Source: Paludibacteraceae bacterium
Lineage (GTDB): Bacteria > Bacteroidota > Bacteroidia > Bacteroidales > Paludibacteraceae
Reading direction: 5' to 3'
Length of the DNA stretch: 64,000 nucleotides
Assembly: GCA_016285885.1 (NCBI GenBank)
Contig: JAEERP010000002.1
Location: forward strand, 124,001-188,000
Part shown: positions 59,001 through 64,000 of the stretch, piece after piece
Layout of the letters: every line of letters begins with the position of its first letter
Numbering within the stretch: the first letter of the stretch is position 1
Notes under the pieces: model-generated
The model's database searches: none
What the model was told of the DNA's origin: nothing
The model's input: only the letters and a program-made list of their open reading frames with translations
Position numbers and translations under genes: made by a program

Positions 59001-60958
59001 GTGGCTCCTACACTTTTGCGGGCAACACGTATGATGCGGCTGGCCTCTATACTGCCCATTTGCAGTCGGTTTCGGGCTGCGATAGTATCGTCACGTTGCA
59101 CCTAACCGTGCTCAGTGGCTCGTCCGACACTATCCACGCTTCCATCTGTTCCGGCGCCTCCTACCAGGCGAATGGTTTTAACGAAAGCGCTGCAGGCACC
59201 TACACGCAACAGTTGAAGAATGTTTCGGGAGCGGATAGCCTAGTGACGCTGATGCTGGATCTCCTTCCGACCTACGACGACACAATCTCACAGACCATCA
59301 TCCAAGGAGGCTCCTACATTTTTGCGGGCAATACGTATGATGCGGCAGGTCTCTATACAGTACACTTGCAGACGGTTTCTGGCTGTGATAGTACCGTCAC
59401 GTTGCACCTTACCGTGCTCAGTGGCTCGTCCGACACTATCCACGCCTCCATCTGTTCCGGCACTTCCTACCAGGCGAATGGTTTTGACGAAAGCGCGGCG
59501 GGCACCTACACGCAACAGTTGAAGAATGTTTCGGGTGCGGATAGCTTGGTGACGCTGGTACTGGAAGTGCTCCCGACCTACGACGACACAATCTCACAGA
59601 CTATCATCCAGGGAGGCTCCTATACTTTTGCGGGCAATACATATGATGTGGCAGGCCTCTATACAGCTCATTTGCAGACGGTTTCGGGCTGTGATAGTAT
59701 CGTCACGCTTCACCTTTGCGTGCTCAACGGCTCGTCCGACACCATTCGTGCCTCTATCTGTTCTGGTGTCTCCTATCATGCGAATGGTTTTGACGAAAGC
59801 GCCGCGGGCACTTATACGCAACAGTTGACGAATTCGACGGGAGGAGATAGTATCATAACACTTGTGCTGGAGGTGCTCCCGACTTACAATGATACAATCT
59901 CACAGACCATCATCCAAGGAGGCTCCTACACTTTCGCAGGCAACACGTATAATGCGGCTGGCCTCTATACTGCCCATTTGCAGACGGTTTCTGGCTGTGA
60001 TAGTACCGTCACGCTTCACCTTAGCGTGCTCAACGGCTCGTCCGACACCATCCGCGCCTCCATTTGCCATGGTGCCTCCTATCAGGCATATGGTTTTGAC
60101 GAAAGCGCCGCGGGCACTTACACGCAACAATTAAAGGATGTTTCGGGAGCGGATAGCCTCGTGACGCTAGTGTTGGAAGTGCTTCCAACCTACGACGACA
60201 CAATCAAGGATGCGTTCTGCGCAGGAGAGACATACAGTCAATACGGGTTCAGTGTAAGTGCGGGTGGCACATACCGAAATGAGGGGACAAGCGTCTATGG
60301 TTGTGACAGTATCGTTACGCTGATACTAGAAGAGTTGCCGTCCTATACGATGACAGTAAACGATACCATCTGTGAAGGTGATTCCTACGATGGTAATGGA
60401 TTCGACATTCCGGACCCGGAGGAAGGCACAACGACCCATACCCTTTCTTTCCTGCCTACTTATGGTTGCGATAGCGTTGTGACCCTTTCCCTATGCAGGC
60501 TTCCGCTTCGTCACACCTCCAAAGAGTTTGTCATTCAAGAGGGGGAGGCCGCTCTATTGGGAGGGGAGACATATGTCGATGAGGGTAAATACCATCAATT
60601 TGTGCGTTCGAACAGTTCCTGCGAGGATATTGAGGTTGTCGTGAAATACAAGGAGAGCAAGGAGGAGACGGACACGTTCAGTTTCGTTGAAATCATACCT
60701 TCGGAGATCCTTGTAAGGGGCGGCGGCCAGGATAATCGTTGGCATGTGGAGAACATCGAGCTATACCCTCAGGCTGTGGTGTCCATCTATGATCGTTGGG
60801 GAAAAAAATTATTTGAAATCAATGATTACAATGATGCGACAGGGTGGGATGGCACGTACCTGGGGTATGATATGCCTTCGACTGACTATTGGTATCTGAT
60901 TGATGTCCACGAGATTGACCGAGTATATGTTGGTCATTTCACGTTGCTCAGAAAGTGA
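56084..60958 (+). CDS. Giant repetitive T9SS type B sorting-domain surface protein
   Basis: 1624 residues. A signal peptide core (RVALLLFLCASVSASYAADC) is preceded by about 25 extra residues. Residues about 45-345 and 350-650 are two copies of a module: the FREDFGGNNVEDP / FKEDFGGNSVSDP domain shared with the 904- and 316-residue proteins, then an Ig-like domain (FTWYKCDT, LTWYKCDT). From about 705 to 1370 there are 102-residue repeats (306 bp in DNA), each made of two 50-residue halves with ICSGASYQANGFDESAAG and GGSYTFAGNTYDAAGLYT. The C-terminus is a CHU_C type B domain: WHVENIELYP, SIYDRWGKKLFEI, GWDGTYLGYDMPSTDYWYLI and GHFTLLRK. TATCTTTG at 55970-55977 is the likely -7 box. Probably an adhesin or surface filament. 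Confidence 0.87.
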   Translation: MVISEQIVISCCGGASRVKTFLARVALLLFLCASVSASYAADCSNGSILFREDFGGNNVEDPVAKGSGIPECSGYTYDDNPVDYAKMGKYAIRKQAVTTHVEWYSDIIDHTYPTDKNRGYFMQVDASERPCEFYHTQIDKVCEGVELYVSLYGASSTKRQGDHNGTIRMIVEDASSGSEIDHYDVEMPNLQNGKWERYGFSFTVPAGCQSIVYRIVNNADPNVSVSGNDFCLDDIEIRACLPLPTITPKMGTTICLGGSETLTGDMDNTINLTLPLTFTWYKCDTPSYNMADWKVVHTGKTLGLYNITTADAGFYKVLVTGAGQTPDLNACSCLSEFYEVAVSDCGDYRPQPCPDGTLLFKEDFGGNSVSDPSVKKEAIPQCSYDFGEDPRDSDGIGRYSIRKVGVDHNQWYKNIYDHTYPDDSDRGYFMQVDASSVSGIFYQTEITGLCENSELYMSMWGMSSTTTGFWANAFLKLIVEDLNGNVLQSSNIEIENAKGFWEQFGLTYVVPSGQNSVIFKIINNSNTNNGNDFCLDDIEVRLCNPPISLASPDSLCPGSDVTLSADFVNDGTYAEPVTLTWYKCDTISYEPSDWTKVGSGTSLDFQNVTEADEGYYRVWASGNGAPQLISKCNSASDFAKISLKVCESCVDTTVELLDTIALGNAYTKNGFNIPSPILGENVDTLKLRTSKGCDSIIALNLYVYKNTSVTIRTEICQGISYQENGFDVSAAGTYTQQLKNSTGGDSLITLVLEVLPTYDDTIAQTISQGESFTFLGNTYDAAGLYTTRLQTILGCDSIVTLSLTVLSGSSDTIHASICSGASYQANGFDESAAGIYTQQLKNVSGADSLVTLVLEVLPTYDDTIAQTIIQGGSYTFAGNAYDAAGLYTAHLQTVSGCDSIVTLSLTVLSGSSDTIHASICSGASYQANGFDESAAGIYTQQLKNVSGADSLVTLVLEVLPTYDDTISQTIIQGGSYTFAGNTYDAAGLYTAHLQSVSGCDSIVTLHLTVLSGSSDTIHASICSGASYQANGFNESAAGTYTQQLKNVSGADSLVTLMLDLLPTYDDTISQTIIQGGSYIFAGNTYDAAGLYTVHLQTVSGCDSTVTLHLTVLSGSSDTIHASICSGTSYQANGFDESAAGTYTQQLKNVSGADSLVTLVLEVLPTYDDTISQTIIQGGSYTFAGNTYDVAGLYTAHLQTVSGCDSIVTLHLCVLNGSSDTIRASICSGVSYHANGFDESAAGTYTQQLTNSTGGDSIITLVLEVLPTYNDTISQTIIQGGSYTFAGNTYNAAGLYTAHLQTVSGCDSTVTLHLSVLNGSSDTIRASICHGASYQAYGFDESAAGTYTQQLKDVSGADSLVTLVLEVLPTYDDTIKDAFCAGETYSQYGFSVSAGGTYRNEGTSVYGCDSIVTLILEELPSYTMTVNDTICEGDSYDGNGFDIPDPEEGTTTHTLSFLPTYGCDSVVTLSLCRLPLRHTSKEFVIQEGEAALLGGETYVDEGKYHQFVRSNSSCEDIEVVVKYKESKEETDTFSFVEIIPSEILVRGGGQDNRWHVENIELYPQAVVSIYDRWGKKLFEINDYNDATGWDGTYLGYDMPSTDYWYLIDVHEIDRVYVGHFTLLRK
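58199..60200 (+). repeat. 306-bp tandem repeats within the giant T9SS gene
   Basis: The marker GGCTCGTCCG recurs at 58505, 58811, 59117, 59423, 59729 and 60035, exactly 306 bases apart. One more diverged unit precedes them (from about 58199) and a half unit ends near 60200. Adjacent units are very similar, especially those starting at 58505 and 58811, indicating recent expansion by recombination. Confidence 0.92.
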
Positions 60959-61049
60959 TGGAGGCTTGCGGAAGGTCTTGTGCCCACGTATGTTTGATGG
61001 TTGGAATATGTGATTTGATATTAGTTGAGAATATTATATTTAGATTCGT

Positions 61050-61712
61050 ATGGACGTTAAGATAGAACCCTCATGGAAGGCGGTGTTGGCGGATGAGTTC
61101 GAGAAGCCTTATTTCTCGTTGCTGACGAGTTTTGTGCGGAAGGAATACCAAAGCACGACGTGTTATCCGCCTGCTTCACTGATTTTCAACGCTTTCAACC
61201 AATGCCCTTTCGACAAGGTGAAGGTGGTCATCATCGGTCAGGACCCTTACCATGGGTACGGACAGGCGCACGGGCTCTGTTTCTCCGTGAATGATGGGGT
61301 GCAGTTCCCTCCTTCGCTCGTCAATATCTTCAAGGAGATTGAGCGGGACCTTCATATCCCTTTCCCGCAGTCCGGCAACCTTACCCGATGGGCCAATCAA
61401 GGCGTCTTCTTGCTCAATGCCACGCTGAGCGTGCGGGAAGGGCAGGCGGGTTCGCATCAGAACAAAGGGTGGGAGGAGTTCACCGATCGTGTGATCAAGG
61501 AGATCTCCGATAAGAAGAACAACGTGGTCTTTATGCTTTGGGGTTCCTATGCGCAACGCAAGGGGGCGGTCATTGACACGAAAAGGCACCTCGTGCTCAA
61601 GGCGGTCCATCCGTCACCGCTCTCCGCCTATCGCGGATTCATCGGCTGCGGCCATTTCAGCCAAGCGAACCAATACCTGGCGTCGAAGGGATTGACGCCT
61701 ATACAGTGGTGA
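61050..61712 (+). CDS. ung: Uracil-DNA glycosylase
   Basis: 220 residues, family 1. The water-activating loop [18 protein letters not shown] has the catalytic Asp, and the Leu-intercalation loop [14 protein letters not shown] has the catalytic His. It removes uracil from DNA in base excision repair. Stand-alone gene, 92 bases after the giant surface protein gene, no clear terminator before it. Confidence 0.97.
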   Translation: MDVKIEPSWKAVLADEFEKPYFSLLTSFVRKEYQSTTCYPPASLIFNAFNQCPFDKVKVVIIGQDPYHGYGQAHGLCFSVNDGVQFPPSLVNIFKEIERDLHIPFPQSGNLTRWANQGVFLLNATLSVREGQAGSHQNKGWEEFTDRVIKEISDKKNNVVFMLWGSYAQRKGAVIDTKRHLVLKAVHPSPLSAYRGFIGCGHFSQANQYLASKGLTPIQW

Positions 61713-61762
61713 TGATGAAGAATTACAGGATCAAATATCTGTGACATGTGCCTTGTTGCTGT

Positions 61763-61794
61763 TTTGGTTATTTGTGTGTGAATTTATATATTTG
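61763..61794 (+). promoter_or_regulatory. Promoter of the toxin-antitoxin pair
   Basis: TTTG at 61763-61766, 20 bases, TATATTTG at 61787-61794; predicted start near 61800. Confidence 0.65.
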
Positions 61795-61831
61795 TGGAGT
61801 GTGAATGTTTGACAATAAAAATAACAAGTAT

Positions 61832-62122
61832 ATGGCAACATACTCAATATCATTGGATAAAAGAACATTGTTTGGTAAAAACATGTTTAACTTCCTTGTC
61901 GGCATGAACTATGTAAACAAGGAGGTGCCTAATGTGGCTGATATAGACGAAAGAACAAGTGATGGAAGGAAAATAAAGAAAGTACTATACGAGTTGGGAA
62001 TTTTGGAGAATATAGAGAACGAAAAGGATAAAGAGAAAGAAGAGTTGTCCGAAATTTTTTCTTCAATAAAAAAAGGGACGATAGAGACTCGTTCAGTAGA
62101 CCAACTACTTGGTGAATTATGA
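61832..62122 (+). CDS. Putative antitoxin of a type II toxin-antitoxin pair
   Basis: 96 residues from ATG 61832 (an ATG at 61805 would leave only about 5 bases of leader). Small, with a Glu/Lys-rich helical centre (LENIENEKDKEKEELSEIFS) and the ending TRSVDQLLGEL typical of the toxin-wrapping tail of antitoxins. I do not recognise a DNA-binding fold. It overlaps the toxin ORF by 4 bases (ATGA), the usual order antitoxin then toxin. The pair is more AT-rich than its neighbours, suggesting recent gain. Confidence 0.65.
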   Translation: MATYSISLDKRTLFGKNMFNFLVGMNYVNKEVPNVADIDERTSDGRKIKKVLYELGILENIENEKDKEKEELSEIFSSIKKGTIETRSVDQLLGEL

Positions 62123-62454
62123 AGTACAATATAAAAACGATACCAAAATTCGATAAGCAGGCGAAGGCTCTTGCGAAGAAATATCCGTCTTTCAAAAAAG
62201 ATCTTTCTGAATTGGTTGATGTATTGTCTGAAAATCCTCATGCGGGTGTTTTATTGTTTGAAAACGTATATAAGATTAGGATGAATATTACCTGCAAGAA
62301 AAGAGGAAAGAGTGGAGGCGCAAGAGTTATATACGTAAACCTTTTTGAGAGAGTATTGAATGATGAATTAGTTCTTATTGCCATATATGACAAAAGCGAA
62401 AGGTCAACTATGACGGATAAAGAAATTATTGAGGTAATAAAAAGTGCAATGTAG
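62119..62454 (+). CDS. RelE/ParE-family toxin
   Basis: 111 residues. MKYNIKTIPKFDKQAKALAK is the typical RelE/ParE N-terminus, and the core strand KKRGKSGGARVIYVNLFE has the Gly-Gly-Ala-Arg-Val-Ile pattern of RelE/HigB-like mRNA interferases, followed by IAIYDKSERSTMTDKEI with the C-terminal Lys/Asp/Glu stretch. It most resembles ribosome-dependent mRNA interferases, but cleavage target and activity cannot be read from sequence. Confidence 0.78.
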   Translation: MKYNIKTIPKFDKQAKALAKKYPSFKKDLSELVDVLSENPHAGVLLFENVYKIRMNITCKKRGKSGGARVIYVNLFERVLNDELVLIAIYDKSERSTMTDKEIIEVIKSAM

Positions 62455-62561
62455 TTCTTCCCCTTTTGTTTGCAATAGTCTAAACATAAGTATGCCCCTT
62501 TTAACGCATGGAAAATCCAAAGACATCTCCGTGCCTTCGTGAGCGTATGCAAGGAATGTTT

Positions 62562-63359
62562 TTACTTCTCAGTATTCTCCATGCCCAAAAGCTTCAATGC
62601 GTTCTTGTACAAGATCGCGTCCCTTTCCTCTTGGGTCAGGTTGAGTCTGTTGAAGCGTTCCAGCTCCTCTTTGTGGTCCCACATCGGGTAATCCACGCCG
62701 AACAGCATCTTCTCGACGCCATGGTTGTGGATCAGTTTCTCCGCATAGGCGGGCTCTAATTTCCACAGTGAACTGGAGGTGTCGAACCATACGTTTTTCC
62801 CCACGAGGTATTTCTCAGACTCGTCCCATTGGGTGTATCCGCCGAAGTGGGCCGCCACCACCTTTAGGGTAGGGTGCTTCTCCAGCACGTGGGCGATGCG
62901 CTTCGGCCCTGAATAGTCGTATCTGAAATCGCCCGCATGCACAAGTACCGGCATGCCCAGTCCGGCGATGACTTCATAGATATCGTCCATCTCACGCTCG
63001 TCGATCGGAAACTTCTGGAAGTCCGGGTGGAGCTTGATGCCCTTCAGTCCCGCGGAGTAGATGCGGATGAGCTCGTTCTCGTAGTTCTCGTACTCGGGGT
63101 GGATGGTGCCGAACCCGATGAACTCGGGGTGTTCGGAGACCTCTCCGATGATGTAGTTATTGATGGATTCCACTTGGTGGGGCGCTGTCGCCGTGGAGTG
63201 CACGATGTAGTAGTTGACGCCGATGCGTCGCCCGCTCGCCAATAAATTCTCCGGGCTACCGTTGTATTTCATCTGGATGTGGTAGAACTCGCCTATCGTG
63301 TTACTTGCTTTGTCCGCTATCTTGGCGGGATATATGTGTGCGTGGAAATCTATTATCAT
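62562..63359 (-). CDS. Amidohydrolase family protein (amidohydrolase-2 type)
   Basis: 265 residues, a compact TIM barrel. Metal-binding HxH at the start (MIIDFHAHIYP), GIKLHPDFQ, VLVHAGDF with a metal His, AAHFGG, and the terminal Asp in LFGVDYPMW are the amidohydrolase-2 (ACMSD-like) landmarks. Such enzymes are decarboxylases or hydrolases; substrate unknown. Stand-alone gene on the minus strand. Confidence 0.85.
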   Translation of the reverse strand: MIIDFHAHIYPAKIADKASNTIGEFYHIQMKYNGSPENLLASGRRIGVNYYIVHSTATAPHQVESINNYIIGEVSEHPEFIGFGTIHPEYENYENELIRIYSAGLKGIKLHPDFQKFPIDEREMDDIYEVIAGLGMPVLVHAGDFRYDYSGPKRIAHVLEKHPTLKVVAAHFGGYTQWDESEKYLVGKNVWFDTSSSLWKLEPAYAEKLIHNHGVEKMLFGVDYPMWDHKEELERFNRLNLTQEERDAILYKNALKLLGMENTEK

Positions 63360-63441
63360 ATGGCGTAAAAATATGTTCGGAAACTCTATTCTTGATGCGC
63401 GAAATTAGCAAATTTTGGCGAATCTATTCTCCGCTTGGCAT

Positions 63442-63474
63442 AAAAAAACCGACAAGTTTTTTCCTTGCCGGTTT
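63442..63474 (-). terminator. Rho-independent terminator after cysK
   Basis: Stem AAACCGGCAAG / CTTGTCGGTTT on the minus strand (63474-63446, one G-T pair) followed by seven T (63448-63442). Confidence 0.88.
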
Positions 63475-63498
63475 CCCCTTGAATGGATGATTTTATTT

Positions 63499-64000
63499 CT
63501 AATTGTTTGAGAACAAAGGCGTTGATAGGTATCTGTCTCCTGAGTCAGGAAGCAAGACCACGATGTTCTTCCCTTTGTTCTCGGGGCGGGCTGCCAGTAT
63601 CGAGGCCGCCTTCAGGGCTGCGCCGGAGGAGATGCCCACCAGGATGCCCTCGCTGACCGCGAAGTTCTTGCCTTCCGTGAATGCGTCCTCGTTCTCTATG
63701 GCGATCACCTCGTCGTAGATCTTCGTGTTCAACGTATCAGGGACGAAACCCGCGCCGATGCCTTGGATCTTGTGTGCTCCCGCCGTGCCTTTCGACAGGA
63801 CAGGCGAAGTGGCGGGCTCCACCGCTACCACCTTCACGTTCGGGTTCTTGGACTTCAGGAATTCTCCTACGCCAGATAAGGTACCGCCTGTTCCCACACC
63901 CGCCACGAAGATGTCCACCTTGCCGTCTGTCTGGTCCCATATCTCAGGACCGGTGGTCTCCTTGTGCGCCTTCGGGTTGGCTGGGTTGACGAACTGCCCA
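63499..64000 (-). CDS. cysK: Cysteine synthase (O-acetylserine sulfhydrylase), partial, N-terminus outside window
   Basis: The minus-strand frame is open from the window edge to the stop at 63499, giving the last 166 residues; an internal ATG at 63918 is not the start. The visible part reads [20 protein letters not shown], then [16 protein letters not shown] (the PLP phosphate loop), [19 protein letters not shown], and the end SSGAALKAA and [15 protein letters not shown], all standard in CysK. It makes cysteine from O-acetylserine and sulfide. A good terminator follows. Confidence 0.95.
   Translation of the reverse strand, partial: GQFVNPANPKAHKETTGPEIWDQTDGKVDIFVAGVGTGGTLSGVGEFLKSKNPNVKVVAVEPATSPVLSKGTAGAHKIQGIGAGFVPDTLNTKIYDEVIAIENEDAFTEGKNFAVSEGILVGISSGAALKAASILAARPENKGKNIVVLLPDSGDRYLSTPLFSNN

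Noticed and set aside
58199-60200. CRISPR-like periodic array
   Set aside because: The 306-bp units are in frame inside a coding gene without spacers; they are protein repeats.

Overview
The window looks like chromosomal DNA of a member of the Bacteroidota, most likely order Bacteroidales. The evidence is several type IX secretion (T9SS) cargo proteins with type A or type B C-terminal sorting domains, a gingipain-family C25 protease, surface lipoproteins whose lipidated Cys is followed by K-(D/E)2, promoters of the form TTTG-N19/20-TAnnTTTG, and lineage-typical neighbours (parA-parB-DUF5683-mltD; HU next to two rhomboids). I cannot name a genus.

Layout. 1-5.96 kb (minus): an operon for a type IV pilus / type II secretion-like machine, in transcription order prepilin, short prepilin peptidase, GspE/PilB ATPase, secretin, fused PilM-PilN-like protein and a PilO-like protein cut by the window edge. 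6.2-10.1 kb (minus): parA, parB, DUF5683 and mltD. 10.2-13.1 kb: uvrA. 13.2-21.8 kb (minus): surface proteins, comprising a DUF5074/BtuG-like beta-propeller lipoprotein, a Cthe_2159-like beta-helix protein, a non-catalytic SUMF1-fold protein, a small T9SS protein and a TonB-dependent receptor. 21.8-24.5 kb (minus): a membrane endonuclease/exonuclease/phosphatase protein and two rhomboids, divergent from HU and argS. 27.4-31.7 kb (plus): T9SS type B and type A cargo that share a new N-terminal domain. 31.8-40.7 kb (minus): valS, the C25 protease with its co-transcribed partner, a U32 peptidase and metA. 40.8-42.8 kb (plus): two lipoproteins with a radical SAM/SPASM enzyme. 43-46.9 kb: two glycosyltransferases, an AmpG-like transporter and tRNA-His. 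47.3-52.5 kb: murB, a 745-bp AT-rich intergenic region packed with DnaA-box-like sequences (candidate oriC), a small conserved-looking ORF, dnaX split by an A12 slippage run, and metY. 53-61 kb (plus): four Crp/Fnr-like regulators arranged as two duplicated pairs, then a 1624-residue T9SS type B protein with 306-bp tandem repeats. 61-64 kb: ung, a toxin-antitoxin pair, an amidohydrolase and the C-terminal part of cysK.

How the genes connect. MetA carries Glu111, predicted to select acetyl-CoA, which agrees with an O-acetylhomoserine sulfhydrylase (MetY) in the same window; cysK adds the cysteine branch. Five proteins carry T9SS sorting signals and the 871-residue and SUMF1 proteins are also exported, so a large share of the accessory content is cell surface. 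The strongest leads are the pilus/T2SS-like operon with an EF-hand-like calcium loop in its pilin, the dnaX slippage site, the candidate oriC, the duplicated Crp/Fnr pairs beside the giant repeat adhesin, and the radical SAM/lipoprotein locus. All functions are inferred from sequence read by eye; no database search was run.
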